A stretch of 64,000 bases of DNA, taken from positions 1-64,000 of the forward strand of contig NZ_JANIOF010000005.1 of NCBI RefSeq assembly GCF_024733555.1, given 5' to 3'. The notes under the pieces were generated by a model. It searched no databases. It was not told the DNA's origin and saw only the letters and a program-made list of their open reading frames with translations. Position 1 is the first letter of the stretch. Every line of letters begins with the position of its first letter. This DNA is from Paenibacillus sp. SC116 (lineage in GTDB: Bacteria > Bacillota > Bacilli > Paenibacillales > Paenibacillaceae). The position numbers and the translations under genes are program-made. Shown one piece after another: positions 18,038-27,515 of the stretch.

Positions 18038-18670
18038 ATGGAACATCGAAAATGTTATCATGCGCACGTCGTTACACGCGATGATGTCGTTATCGTTATC
18101 GAAGGTCCCGTCAAGCCAGAAGTGCTCCAAACCTTGGACATGCACAGTGGACTTAACGCCTTCAGACGCCCGCGCGAACAGCACGAAGCCTTAGTTGAGA
18201 TAGCAGCTTTGCCCGAAGGACGCATCATCGTTGCACGAGATGGACAGACCATTGTCGGCTATGTTACCTTCCACTATCCTGACGAGCTGGAGCGTTGGTC
18301 AGAGGGACAGATGGAAGATCTCGTCGAGCTTGGAGCCATAGAAGTAGCGAGAGAATATCGTTCTTTCGGATTAGGAAAAAAAATGATTCAAACCGCGTTC
18401 GAGGATGATCAAATGGAGAACTACATCGTTTTTACGACCGAATACTATTGGCATTGGGATCTGGAAGGATCGAAATTAAGCGTATGGGATTATCGCAAAA
18501 TGATGGAGAAGCTCATGGAATCGGTAGATATGATCTGGTACGCTACGGATGATCCTGAAATCTGCTCTCACCCTGCAAATTGCTTAATGGTTCGTATTGG
18601 TAAGGATGTTCCTTTGTCATCCAAAGAACAATTCGACCGCGTTCGCTTCAAACAGCGGTTCATGTATTAG
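18038..18670 (+). CDS. acuA: Protein lysine acetyltransferase AcuA
   Basis: A 210-residue GNAT-family acetyltransferase, the same length as B. subtilis AcuA, which inactivates AcsA by acetylating its catalytic lysine. The GNAT core is visible: RIIVARDGQTIVGYVTFHYP, the beta4-alpha3 stretch LGAIEVAREYRSFGLGKKM (acetyl-CoA loop) and a basic, aromatic C-terminal half. AAGGAG lies nine bases before the ATG. It is the first gene of a two-gene operon with acuC, 19 bases upstream of it, and diverges from acsA. The position and sequence agree, so the call is firm. Confidence 0.93.
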   Translation: MEHRKCYHAHVVTRDDVVIVIEGPVKPEVLQTLDMHSGLNAFRRPREQHEALVEIAALPEGRIIVARDGQTIVGYVTFHYPDELERWSEGQMEDLVELGAIEVAREYRSFGLGKKMIQTAFEDDQMENYIVFTTEYYWHWDLEGSKLSVWDYRKMMEKLMESVDMIWYATDDPEICSHPANCLMVRIGKDVPLSSKEQFDRVRFKQRFMY

Positions 18671-18689
18671 ATCGTAGGAGGAAAGCGCG

Positions 18690-19874
18690 ATGACAGATTC
18701 GCATAAATCCCTATTTATTCTGCACGATGACGCGCTGCGGTACCGCTTCTATGCAGATCATCCTTTCGATCAGAGAAGAATTGAGATGACTCAGGATCTC
18801 TTATTTCAAATTGGTGCCCTGCATCCAACGGAACAGGTTCAAGCAGCCTGCGCTTCACTTGAGGCACTTCAATTGAATCACCGTGAAGATTATATCGCAG
18901 CCGTCAAAGAGCTTAGTCAAACCATTCCTGACCCAGATTATCTTGTTCGCACTGCTCAATATGGCCTAGATCATGAAGATACACCTTACTTCGAAGGCAT
19001 GCATGAAGCTGCCAGCACTATCGTGGGCGGGTCTATTGCTGCATGTGAAGCTGTAATGGAGGGAAAAGCGCTCCATGCTCTTCATATGGCAGGAGGATTA
19101 CATCATGCATTTCCTGGCAAAGCAGCAGGCTTCTGTGTCTATAACGATGCTTCCATTGCTATAGCATCTATACGTAAGAAGTACGGTGCACGTGTACTTT
19201 ATATCGATACGGATGTGCACCATGGTGACGGTGTGCAATGGTCGTTTTACACAGACCCTGAAGTAATGACCTATTCGATTCATGAAACAGGGAAGTACTT
19301 ATTTCCAGGTACAGGATTCGTGCAAGAGCGAGGTGAGAGCGACGGATTCGGCACATGTGTCAACGTGCCGCTGGAACCTTACACAGAAGATGATTCGTGG
19401 TTATCCAGCTTTCGAGACACGATTGGACAAGCTGCTGCTAGCTTTAAGCCTGATATTATCATAAGCCAGCATGGCTGTGATGCACACGCCTTGGATCCAC
19501 TCTCCCACATGCATTGCAGTATGCGAATCTATCAAGAGATGCCTGCCATCATTCATCAACTTGCTCACACCCACTGTAATGGCAAATGGGTCGCGCTTGG
19601 AGGTGGAGGTTATGATATTTGGCGTGTCGTCCCACGTGCGTGGAGCCTTTTATGGCTCGAAATGATTCAGCACCCTCTAGCTGCTCAGTTGAGAGCCAAA
19701 CCACTGACGCCATTACCCGCTGCTTGGTTGCATAAATGGCAGCTCCAAGCTCCCACACCATTGCCTACTACTTGGCTCGATGATACAAGCGATTGGACGC
19801 CAATGCCAAGACGTGAAATTATTGAAAAGCAAAACTCCCATATCGTAACCATAGCACAAGAGTATATCAAATAA
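18690..19874 (+). CDS. acuC: AcuC, class I/II histone-deacetylase-like protein deacetylase
   Basis: A 394-residue zinc-dependent deacetylase of the arginase/HDAC fold. In B. subtilis AcuC removes the acetyl group from AcsA. The catalytic region GGLHHAFPGKAAGFCVYNDA carries the His pair, and DTDVHHGDGVQ and SQHGCDAH supply zinc ligands. GGGGYD near the C-terminus is also typical. AGGAGG precedes the ATG and the gene follows acuA directly. The Bacillus operon has acuB (CBS-ACT protein) between acuA and acuC; it is absent here. Confidence 0.94.
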   Translation: MTDSHKSLFILHDDALRYRFYADHPFDQRRIEMTQDLLFQIGALHPTEQVQAACASLEALQLNHREDYIAAVKELSQTIPDPDYLVRTAQYGLDHEDTPYFEGMHEAASTIVGGSIAACEAVMEGKALHALHMAGGLHHAFPGKAAGFCVYNDASIAIASIRKKYGARVLYIDTDVHHGDGVQWSFYTDPEVMTYSIHETGKYLFPGTGFVQERGESDGFGTCVNVPLEPYTEDDSWLSSFRDTIGQAAASFKPDIIISQHGCDAHALDPLSHMHCSMRIYQEMPAIIHQLAHTHCNGKWVALGGGGYDIWRVVPRAWSLLWLEMIQHPLAAQLRAKPLTPLPAAWLHKWQLQAPTPLPTTWLDDTSDWTPMPRREIIEKQNSHIVTIAQEYIK

Positions 19875-19881
19875 ATAATGA

Positions 19882-19908
19882 AAGCCGCTCTTCATAAAAG
19901 AGCGGCTT
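19882..19908. terminator. Terminator between acuC and mtnN
   Basis: AAGCCGCTCTT pairs perfectly with AAGAGCGGCTT around a five-base loop between convergent genes. T tracts are short on both sides. Confidence 0.65.
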
Positions 19909-19913
19909 AACGT

Positions 19914-20612
19914 TTAAGCAGGCAGTTGCTGCAACATATGATTAATCATTTGATAAGAGCGTTCTGATGCTTCCACTGTGAACTCTGCAAAGTTAACATG
20001 TGCTGAACCATCTGCCTTGTCCGACATAGAGCGAATAATAACAAATGGAACGTTATTTAGGCTGCAAGCTTGAGCTACAGCCGATCCTTCCATCTCGGTA
20101 CAAGCGCCATTAAAGGTCTCATACAGCGCTTTCACTTTTTCACGGTTAGCGATGAATTGATCCCCTGAAAGTACGATACCTACCATATGGCGCTGCGGCA
20201 CAATGTCTTCGCAGACGCGTTTCGCTAATTCAATCAGCTGCTGATCAGCACGGAAGATAGAGTTGGATTGGTACGGAATCTCACCTAATTTGAAACCTAG
20301 TGCCGTCACATCCATATCATGTTGAATGCAAGCAGAAGAAATGACAATATCTCCGATGTTCAACATCGGGTTAACCGCACCTGCAACACCTGTAAAGAGA
20401 ATACGCTCTACACTGAAACGATCGATAAGCACTTGAGTCGTAATCGCTGCATTAACTTTCCCCACACCGGACTTGCATACAACAACAGAATGGTGATGCA
20501 AAGTACCACGGTAGTAACGATTCCCCGCCTGCTCATGCTCCTCAACTTGGCCCATTGCTTGCAGTAACAGGGCAATCTCCTCATCCATTGCGCCGATAAT
20601 ACCTATTGTCAT
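19914..20612 (-). CDS. mtnN: 5'-methylthioadenosine/S-adenosylhomocysteine nucleosidase
   Basis: A 232-residue enzyme hydrolysing MTA and SAH to adenine and a thioribose or ribosyl-homocysteine, part of methionine salvage and detoxification of SAM products. The start MTIGIIGAMDEEI contains the catalytic Glu12 region. FTGVAGAVNP, TEMEGSAVAQ (ribose-binding Glu) and IRSMSDKADG (catalytic Asp) are all present. The length is typical. GGGGG precedes the ATG. It stands alone between the acuC terminator and the ccpA terminator. Confidence 0.95.
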   Translation of the reverse strand: MTIGIIGAMDEEIALLLQAMGQVEEHEQAGNRYYRGTLHHHSVVVCKSGVGKVNAAITTQVLIDRFSVERILFTGVAGAVNPMLNIGDIVISSACIQHDMDVTALGFKLGEIPYQSNSIFRADQQLIELAKRVCEDIVPQRHMVGIVLSGDQFIANREKVKALYETFNGACTEMEGSAVAQACSLNNVPFVIIRSMSDKADGSAHVNFAEFTVEASERSYQMINHMLQQLPA

Positions 20613-20650
20613 CTGAATAACCCCCGCTTCTTTATCCCGTTATATGGTCA

Positions 20651-20677
20651 AAAAAAAAGCCCCGAGATACGGGGCTT
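20651..20677 (-). terminator. Terminator of ccpA
   Basis: On the minus strand, AAGCCCCG pairs with CGGGGCTT around a five-base loop and is followed by a run of nine T. Confidence 0.85.
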
Positions 20678-20697
20678 CGTACCGCTGTCCAAGCAGA

Positions 20698-21708
20698 CTA
20701 TTCATTCACATGGCTAATGGACAGACGATGAATGATCTCATGTTGTAGAATGACTTGGGATTGCTCCACATTCTCTTTCTTCATCAATTTCGTGAGCAAA
20801 CGCATCGCTACAGCGCCAATATCATACATAGGTTGTGCAACCGTAGTTAACTGTGGTCGAACCATAGATGCCATACGGATGTTGTCTACACTAATGATAG
20901 AGAAATCATCAGGAACTTTAAGTCCTCCGTCTTGTATCGAGTGAATCGCTCCAATCGCCATTTCATCCGTTGCAGAGAAAATAGCAGTCGGACGCTTCTT
21001 CAAGCCCAAGAAATATTGCATAGCTTCTACACCAGACTCATAACGATAGTTTCCGATACGAACCATATCTTCCTTATATTCAATGCCAGCACGCTCAAGA
21101 GCACGCTTGTAGCCTTGGAATCGAGCATATCCATTAGCAGGATCCTGCAAAGTTCCACTAATCATTGCAATCTCACGATGTCCATGACGAATTAGTGTAT
21201 TTACGGCATCAAATGCAGCTGCCTCGTGATCAATGTCTACAGATGGCATGATACCGTTCTCATCTTTCGTCGCACATAAAACAATCGGAACAGACGCTGT
21301 ACGGAAAGCTTGAATATGATCTTCCGTAATGACACCGCCCATGAATAACAAGCCGTCAACTTGCTTCTCCAATAACGTGTTAATAACCCGAATTTCTTTT
21401 TCCTTCTTCTTATCGGCGTTACATAAGATGATATTGTAATGATACATATTTGCAATATCTTCAATACCACGCGCAATCTCAGCAAAGATCGAATTCGAAA
21501 TATCAGGTATAACAACACCTACGGTCGTCGTCTTTTTACTCGCCAGACCACGAGCAACCGCATTTGGGCGATAACCTAGACGTTCAATCGCTTCGAATAC
21601 TTTCTTACGCGTCTGCGGCTTTACGTTCGGATTGTTGTTTACAACCCTAGAAACTGTCGCCATTGACACGCCAGCTTCTCTAGCTACATCATAAATAGTT
21701 ACCGTCAC
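20698..21708 (-). CDS. ccpA: Catabolite control protein A, LacI family
   Basis: A 336-residue LacI/GalR-family regulator. The helix-turn-helix [20 protein letters not shown] and hinge [20 protein letters not shown] are almost identical to B. subtilis CcpA. CcpA binds cre sites together with HPr-Ser-P or Crh to repress or activate carbon genes. The start is a GTG at 21708 (giving M-TVTIYD as in Bacillus), with GGAGAG nine bases ahead; a TTG at 21723 lacks a site. It has its own promoter and terminator. A likely target, acsA, is nearby with a cre-like operator. Confidence 0.95.
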   Translation of the reverse strand: MTVTIYDVAREAGVSMATVSRVVNNNPNVKPQTRKKVFEAIERLGYRPNAVARGLASKKTTTVGVVIPDISNSIFAEIARGIEDIANMYHYNIILCNADKKKEKEIRVINTLLEKQVDGLLFMGGVITEDHIQAFRTASVPIVLCATKDENGIMPSVDIDHEAAAFDAVNTLIRHGHREIAMISGTLQDPANGYARFQGYKRALERAGIEYKEDMVRIGNYRYESGVEAMQYFLGLKKRPTAIFSATDEMAIGAIHSIQDGGLKVPDDFSIISVDNIRMASMVRPQLTTVAQPMYDIGAVAMRLLTKLMKKENVEQSQVILQHEIIHRLSISHVNE

Positions 21709-21762
21709 GATCCTTCTCTCCAATTACCGAGTTATTTAATACGTACATACATATTACATTTC

Positions 21763-21791
21763 ATATTACTTTATTTTCTGAAAAATCGCAA
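21763..21791 (-). promoter_or_regulatory. Sigma-A promoter of ccpA
   Basis: On the minus strand, TTGCGA (21791-21786) and TAATAT (21768-21763) are separated by exactly 17 bases, about 50 bases upstream of the GTG start. Confidence 0.55.
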
Positions 21792-21826
21792 TGAAGCAAT
21801 CAATTTTCATCACAAAATGTCATGTT

Positions 21827-22168
21827 TTAAGAAGAGGTTGTCAAAACTTGCTCCAGCGCATCATATCGAATAGCATAATGAGAGTCATGCCACACCACTT
21901 GACCACCCTTCAAAACGAGCACTTGCGGCGACTCATGTTTAATACCGAGTTGATCTGCACAAGCGAGCGAGATATCACGGTTCTCAACGACATATATAAG
22001 CCCAAATGAAATACCCTTAGGTTCAAATACGTCAATAACACGCTTCATCTCTTCATTAGCGCTAGTGCTAATCGGGCAGCGCGTACTATGCTTGAAAATA
22101 ACGACAGTACCTTCATCAGAACGCTTAATCCCTTGTTGGAGCTCTTCTTGTGTGGTGATTGTTTTCAT
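21827..22168 (-). CDS. ytxJ: YtxJ family monothiol bacilliredoxin
   Basis: A 113-residue thioredoxin-fold protein of the YtxJ/BrxC family. The active site is the monothiol motif TRCPIS at about residues 29-34, after the strand TVVIFKHS, and SPQVLVLKGGQVVWH is the typical cis-Pro strand. In Bacillus, BrxC-type proteins remove bacillithiol from or reduce mixed disulphides. The ATG at 22168 follows AGGGG; an earlier ATG at 22192 has none. It lies upstream of ccpA in the same direction. Confidence 0.88.
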   Translation of the reverse strand: MKTITTQEELQQGIKRSDEGTVVIFKHSTRCPISTSANEEMKRVIDVFEPKGISFGLIYVVENRDISLACADQLGIKHESPQVLVLKGGQVVWHDSHYAIRYDALEQVLTTSS

Positions 22169-22256
22169 AACGACACCCCTCATTTGCAGCAATATGCCAC
22201 AAGATATAGTTTGGCCTTCTATTCCTTTTATCCATTATATTATAGGTTGCTGCACA

Positions 22257-22694
22257 TTAACTTATTTTAGCCTGATGTTCCGCTACTTTAAAACCTGTCA
22301 ATTGATGCAATCTCCGCTCTATATCATTCATCCAATCCGTATCTTTGCATGTTTTAGCAACCAGATACAAGTCCAATAGCTGATTAACACGCTCAGTGCT
22401 CAACCTCTCGAACAAAGCAAGATGATTGTCTTCCTTGTATTCTAGGCACTCTTTGATTACACTAGCCATTTCATGCATATGATCAAACGCAACAGTCTGT
22501 TCTTCCACCATCCCTTTTTGAACGAGACGGCGCATAATAAACACAACTTCATCTTTTACATTGGGCAGCAGTTCGGAATATTGACAACTTCCACAGGTAT
22601 ATACGGGCACATGAAGTATATGTATTTTACGTGCATGAACAATAGTACGCATTGTAACGTCCATTCCTTGACCACAAGAGCAGTTCTTCTTCAT
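22257..22694 (-). CDS. Zinc-ribbon-like protein of unknown function
   Basis: A 145-residue protein beginning MKKNCSCGQGMDV. The N-terminus holds CxCG and, about 25 residues later, CGSC, so four cysteines could bind zinc in a YgiT-like or rubredoxin-like knuckle. The rest is helical, with two DHMHE/DNHLALFERL-type stretches and no known domain. The ATG at 22694 is behind GGGGG. A minus-strand promoter TTGTCA (22799-22794) with TATTTG (22777-22772), 16 bases apart, may serve it. It lies upstream of ytxJ with a gap of about 90 bases. Function unknown. Confidence 0.7.
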   Translation of the reverse strand: MKKNCSCGQGMDVTMRTIVHARKIHILHVPVYTCGSCQYSELLPNVKDEVVFIMRRLVQKGMVEEQTVAFDHMHEMASVIKECLEYKEDNHLALFERLSTERVNQLLDLYLVAKTCKDTDWMNDIERRLHQLTGFKVAEHQAKIS

Positions 22695-23096
22695 CCGTAA
22701 TCCCCCTAGTTGGTATGTAGTTTCTCTCACCTAACTTCTCTATCTGTATTGCTGACTTACCTTCATCATTACAAATACGCTATCCCCTATAATTGACAAG
22801 CTATAGTGACGTGCAGTTAATCATTCTAACTTCGATTTCATATAAACACGAGCACAGCACGAGCAATAATCAATACTATTTCGACTTCTTGAACCGTTAT
22901 CCTCCTGCTTATAAACATGAATTTATTTACAATTCGTTTGGCTATTCTATTTTCCAATGATAATTCTCTCTCTTCTTCTTGTGAATGACGCCTAAATATG
23001 TTAATTTAAGTACGTTTATGGGTAATAAAAAAGGAAGCTGCATGAAGGCAGATGCCAAATCATTGCCCATCTTGCTTGGATTGAAAGGAGGAAAAC
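22695..23096. other. Divergent intergenic region upstream of the PfpI-like gene
   Basis: About 400 AT-rich bases. It holds the possible minus-strand promoter at 22772-22799 and the ribosome site AAAGGAGG at about 23085 for the PfpI-like gene. A 40-codon frame from 23020 overlapping that gene lacks a ribosome site. No other structure was recognised. Confidence 0.35.
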
Positions 23097-23624
23097 ATGA
23101 TGAGACTAGAAGGCAAAAAAGTAATCGCACTTGTCGATGAGGAATTTGAAGACTTAGAATTGTGGTATCCCGTATACCGTGCTCGTGAAGAAGGTGCTGA
23201 AGTTCATCTTGTAGGTGCGGAAACAGGAAAGACTTATATCGGAAAATACGGTGTTCCTGCTACCTCGAATTATGCTTTCAAAGATATTGATACAGGTGAC
23301 TATGACGGCCTGCTCGTTCCAGGGGGCTGGGCTCCAGATAAATTGCGCCGGTATGAAGATGTGCTTCGTATCACTCGTGAAATGAACGAGGCTAACAAGC
23401 CTATCGGACAAATTTGTCATGCTGGTTGGGTGCTTATCTCTGCAAAAATTTTAAACGGCCGCCAAGTTACTTCTACACCTGGTATTCGTGATGATATGGA
23501 AAATGCAGGGGCAACGTGGATTGATGAAGATGTCGTGATTGATGGCAACTTAGTATCTTCACGCCGTCCACCAGATTTGCCTGCTTATGGAAAAGCCTTT
23601 TGTGATGTACTTGCTCAATCGTAA
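23097..23624 (+). CDS. DJ-1/PfpI family type 1 glutamine-amidotransferase-like protein
   Basis: A 175-residue member of the DJ-1/PfpI superfamily (intracellular protease, YraA/YhbO-like stress proteins). The nucleophile elbow GQICHAGW contains the reactive Cys near residue 105. The conserved acid is in VDEEFEDLE near residue 18, and LLVPGGWAPDKLRR and a C-terminal SRRPPDLPAY are family hallmarks. Members act as proteases, glyoxalases or deglycase-like repair enzymes; which applies here is open. Two ATG codons (23097, 23100) follow AAAGGAGG. A terminator follows. Confidence 0.9.
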   Translation: MMRLEGKKVIALVDEEFEDLELWYPVYRAREEGAEVHLVGAETGKTYIGKYGVPATSNYAFKDIDTGDYDGLLVPGGWAPDKLRRYEDVLRITREMNEANKPIGQICHAGWVLISAKILNGRQVTSTPGIRDDMENAGATWIDEDVVIDGNLVSSRRPPDLPAYGKAFCDVLAQS

Positions 23625-23664
23625 GCTCATTATCAGCATACGAATGAATTTGCTTTAAACATGG

Positions 23665-23698
23665 AAAAGCTCCCGATCCTCAGATCGAGAGCTTTTTT
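23665..23698. terminator. Bidirectional terminator
   Basis: AAAAGCTCCCGATC pairs with GATCGAGAGCTTTT (one mismatch) around a four-base loop with A and T runs outside, between the convergent PfpI-like and ptsI genes. Confidence 0.85.
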
Positions 23699-23740
23699 AT
23701 ATCGTTTCCGTTTCCCAGCCCAGCACATTTGTTCATTATC

Positions 23741-25534
23741 TTATTGCTCAAGCAGCTCTGGATTTATATACTTAATTGCTGCCTCTGCCTGCTCGAACGC
23801 AGCAGTAAGCGGTATCGATTCGAAACCTAGTACACCTTCTATTTCTGCTTTGGTGCGGCAGCGATACAGTTGTACAGCAAGGCCTTTGGAATCTGCAGAT
23901 GAAGTTCTGCGTATCGCAGCTTTGACACGTGGAATGGTACGCGATGACATACTTAGCTCATCAATACCAAGCGCAACCCACAATGGCACTGCACGCGGAT
24001 CACCAGCCATTTCTCCACATACCCCAACATGAATTCCTTTCTGTTTCGCAGCTTCAACCGTTTGACGAATTAAACGCAGGACAGCAGGATGGTATGGATC
24101 ATACATATGAGCGATTTGCTCATTCATCCGATCAACTGCAAGTGTGTACTGAACAAGATCATTCGTTCCAATACTAAAGAAATCTACCTCTTCAGCCAAG
24201 AAATCCGCCATCGCAGCTGCTGCCGGCACTTCAATCATAATTCCGATTGGTATGTCCTCGTTAAACGCCTGATCTTCCTCTCTTAGCTCCTGTTTAGATT
24301 CTTCGAGAATACGTTTTGCGGCAACGATTTCTTCCATGGAGCTTATCATAGGGAACATGACCTTTATCGGGCCATAAGCGCTCGCTCGCAATATAGCTCG
24401 CAGCTGTGTCTTAAATACGTCGGTCCGATCCAAGCAAATGCGAATTGCGCGATACCCAAGGAATGGATTATCTTCCTCTGGTATTTGCAAATAATCCATT
24501 GGTTTATCTCCACCGATATCCAACGTTCGAATGATAACCGTCTTCTCTCTAAAGGTTTGAGCAAGCTCACGATAAACCGTAAACTGCTCCATTTCATTAG
24601 GCGGGTAAATTCGATCCATATACATAAATTCCGTACGGAATAATCCTACGCTCTCCGCCCCATTTTGAACTGCAATATCGAGCTCTCTCGTCGAAGAAAT
24701 ATTGGCTGCTAAATGGATAGAATGTCCGTCTGTTGTAACAGCAGGCAAGCTCTTAATTTTACAAAGTTCCGCCATCTCATGATGAAATACGCGTTGACGC
24801 TCTTTATACCACGCCAACACCTCAGCAGATGGCTCCACCAATACATGCCCTTGTTCGCCATCCACAACGACCTTCTCGCCAGTCTGGATCGGATCCTTCA
24901 GCTTGCCTTCCAATCCAAGCACAAGCGGGATTCCCAGTGCTCTAGCCATAATGGCAGAGTGTGAAGTCTTCCCGCCCATCAACATAACAATTCCTAGCAC
25001 ATTTTTAGGATTCAAATGAACGAGCTGAGATGGCGACAACTCTTTTGCAACTAAAATATACGGATTGGCATCCGTAGGAAGCGTGATTTCAGGTGCTCCC
25101 AATAGATGCTTCAAGAGACGATTGCCAACATCTTTAATATCTAATGCTCGTTCTTTCATATAGTCGTCATCCAACAAATCGAACATCGTAACGAAATGGT
25201 CTATCGCTTCTTTGACAGCCACTTCTGCCGCTTTGTATTGGCGCTGGATAATCCCTTGAATTTCATTCATAAATACAGGATCTTCCAATATAGCCAAGTG
25301 AGCATCGAATATCGTTGATTCTTCCTTGCCGACCATCTCGCTAATTTCGTTTTTAATATACTGAATTTCATCCTTTGAAGAGCGAACACCTTCGTACAGA
25401 CGCTCAAACTCCTTCGCCAAATCAGAAGGGTCCATCTTCTTCTCAGGAACGTCCCATTCCCACGATGGCAGTACAAAAGCCTTACCAATCGCAATTCCAC
25501 TGGATGCACCAATTCCACGCGCTGTTTGTATCAT
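23741..25534 (-). CDS. ptsI: Phosphoenolpyruvate-protein phosphotransferase (PTS enzyme I)
   Basis: A 597-residue enzyme I, the first step of the sugar phosphotransferase system: it autophosphorylates with PEP and passes phosphate to HPr. The phosphorylated His is His192 in GGKTSHSAIMAR. The PEP-binding domain has RTEFMYMDR, the GTNDLVQYTLAVDR block and Cys506 in GVCGEMAGDP. It is a little longer than the usual 570-575 residues owing to a longer C-terminus. The ATG lies two bases after the stop of the upstream EIICBA gene, so the two form an operon. Unlike the Bacillus locus, no ptsH gene is beside it. Confidence 0.95.
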   Translation of the reverse strand: MIQTARGIGASSGIAIGKAFVLPSWEWDVPEKKMDPSDLAKEFERLYEGVRSSKDEIQYIKNEISEMVGKEESTIFDAHLAILEDPVFMNEIQGIIQRQYKAAEVAVKEAIDHFVTMFDLLDDDYMKERALDIKDVGNRLLKHLLGAPEITLPTDANPYILVAKELSPSQLVHLNPKNVLGIVMLMGGKTSHSAIMARALGIPLVLGLEGKLKDPIQTGEKVVVDGEQGHVLVEPSAEVLAWYKERQRVFHHEMAELCKIKSLPAVTTDGHSIHLAANISSTRELDIAVQNGAESVGLFRTEFMYMDRIYPPNEMEQFTVYRELAQTFREKTVIIRTLDIGGDKPMDYLQIPEEDNPFLGYRAIRICLDRTDVFKTQLRAILRASAYGPIKVMFPMISSMEEIVAAKRILEESKQELREEDQAFNEDIPIGIMIEVPAAAAMADFLAEEVDFFSIGTNDLVQYTLAVDRMNEQIAHMYDPYHPAVLRLIRQTVEAAKQKGIHVGVCGEMAGDPRAVPLWVALGIDELSMSSRTIPRVKAAIRRTSSADSKGLAVQLYRCRTKAEIEGVLGFESIPLTAAFEQAEAAIKYINPELLEQ

Positions 25535-25536
25535 CT

Positions 25537-27426
25537 CTACTCACCCCCATGTCCGTCTTCATGCAACACAATTGACAGCACTGACGTCTGTCCTTTCTTC
25601 ACTATTGTAAAAGGAGCCATGCTCCAAGAAGCGATACGATTCGAATTTGTTATGACCATTGGCGTAACCAACGAACAGCCCCTTTTCTTGATATAAGCGA
25701 TATCGAACTTGATCAGCAACTGCCCCGGCTTCACTTCATCGCCTTCTTTGACAATAGACTGGAACCCTGAACCGTTCAAGCCGGAAGTTTCAATGCCGAT
25801 ATGAAGCAGGACTTCAACTCCTTCTTTCGTTTCAATACCAATCGCATGCATCGTCGGATAAATATGCCGAACCAAACCCGCTACAGGTGAGACTAGCTCC
25901 CCTTTTTCAGGAATGAAGGCCACTCCATCCCCTACGAGTTTCTTAGCAAATATCGTATCTGGAACATCTTCGATAGGGATCATACGTCCTTGCAAAGGAG
26001 CAACAAATGATACTTGCTTGCTATCTCGCTGCAATCGTTTCAACATTTCATCACGAATAAATTCAGAGTAGGTCCCAAAAACAACCTGCACATGTCCTCC
26101 ACCTAGGCGAAGGACTCCGACAGCTCCAAGCATTCGTAATGCATGGCGATCAATTTTCTTCTCTTGACGTACTCGAAGACGAAGTCTTGTAATACAAGCT
26201 TGCACATCTACGAGATTGTCCTTTCCTCCGAGCGCTTGAATAATTAATGGTACCCGATGCAGCAAATCGCCTGCCATATCATCAAGCAGTGTTGCTTCTA
26301 CCCTTCCCGGAGTTGGAATTTGATATTTCTGTATAGCAAACCGGAATATACCGTAATACAACAAACCAAAAGCAATTCCAATTGGTATTAACAACAAACC
26401 TTTACTCGCCAAATGTAAATTAACGATATAATCAATGGCTCCGGCAGAGAAGGAGAACCCATGGAGAATGCCAAGCTCGAACGTGATCCACATCGCCACC
26501 CCTGTCAACAAGGCATGAACAATAAATAAGTAAGGAGCGGCGAACAAAAAGGCAAATTCGATCGGTTCCGTTATTCCTGTCAAAAATGAAGAGCCCGCAG
26601 CTGTTAAGTACGTTTTCTTTACTTTTGGCCTCAAATCTTCCCTTGACTCATGGATAATAGCCATCGCTACGGCTGGCAGCGCGAACATCGTAATCGGAAA
26701 CAATCCTGCCATAAACCCGCCAGCAGTTGGATCTCCAGCGAAAAAGCGAACCATATCACCGGTATACACACTACCGCTTGCATCCGTGTAGCTTCCCACA
26801 TGAAACCATACTAAGTTGTTCAGCAAATGATGCAGGCCAAATACGATCAGCACACGATGAACAACACCATATAAGAACACGCCAAAGCTGCCTAATGCCA
26901 TAATTTCATGCCCTACAATTTGAATGACATTATTCAAGCCAGGCAGAATCTGAATAAATAAGAATGATAATGCTACAGACAACACAATCATGATGAGGAC
27001 AACTAACCTAGCACCACCAAATATTTGCATATATTCTGGCAGCTTACTAGCATGAAACCTCTCATGTATGGCCCCAGCCATCATACCAAACACAATTCCA
27101 ATTAAAATAGTTGGTTCTATTACCATGCCAGCCGGCAGCACTTCACTAATAAGCTCATAAAAAATAACAATGCCGAGCAGGCCTGACATCGCGGCAACTC
27201 CTGAGTTATTAGACATACCCAAAGCTACGCCAGTAGCAAAAAGGAAAGGCATCATGTCTAAGAGCCCTTTGGCCGAAGATTGCAGCCACGTAGAAGCTTC
27301 AACGAAACCAAAGCAGTTTAGTACGTATCCAACAAATAATACAACTGCTATAGCTGGCAATATCATCAATGGCTGCATTATGGCACGCGAAAGTTGCTGT
27401 AACGATCCTAATTGGTTCAAGAGCAT
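25537..27426 (-). CDS. PTS EIICBA transporter, glucose/N-acetylglucosamine family
   Basis: A 629-residue three-domain sugar permease. The EIIC membrane domain (about 1-375) has ten or so hydrophobic segments and the family signature GITEPIEFAFLF. EIIB carries Cys411 in ACITRLRLRV. EIIA carries His542 in LLHIGIETSGL and ends conventionally. The order C-B-A matches NagE and PtsG; substrate is glucose or GlcNAc, not decidable by eye. AAGGAG lies only two bases before the ATG at 27426, so the TTG two codons later (27420), eight bases away, may be the true start. A terminator-like hairpin sits in its leader. Confidence 0.9.
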   Translation of the reverse strand: MLLNQLGSLQQLSRAIMQPLMILPAIAVVLFVGYVLNCFGFVEASTWLQSSAKGLLDMMPFLFATGVALGMSNNSGVAAMSGLLGIVIFYELISEVLPAGMVIEPTILIGIVFGMMAGAIHERFHASKLPEYMQIFGGARLVVLIMIVLSVALSFLFIQILPGLNNVIQIVGHEIMALGSFGVFLYGVVHRVLIVFGLHHLLNNLVWFHVGSYTDASGSVYTGDMVRFFAGDPTAGGFMAGLFPITMFALPAVAMAIIHESREDLRPKVKKTYLTAAGSSFLTGITEPIEFAFLFAAPYLFIVHALLTGVAMWITFELGILHGFSFSAGAIDYIVNLHLASKGLLLIPIGIAFGLLYYGIFRFAIQKYQIPTPGRVEATLLDDMAGDLLHRVPLIIQALGGKDNLVDVQACITRLRLRVRQEKKIDRHALRMLGAVGVLRLGGGHVQVVFGTYSEFIRDEMLKRLQRDSKQVSFVAPLQGRMIPIEDVPDTIFAKKLVGDGVAFIPEKGELVSPVAGLVRHIYPTMHAIGIETKEGVEVLLHIGIETSGLNGSGFQSIVKEGDEVKPGQLLIKFDIAYIKKRGCSLVTPMVITNSNRIASWSMAPFTIVKKGQTSVLSIVLHEDGHGGE

Positions 27427-27515
27427 CTCTCCTTCACAGTTTCATCATCCTATGACGGTCGACCCTATAACCGTTGTCTATGTTCTTTATTTCGCAATCA
27501 TGAGCGCACAGTAAA

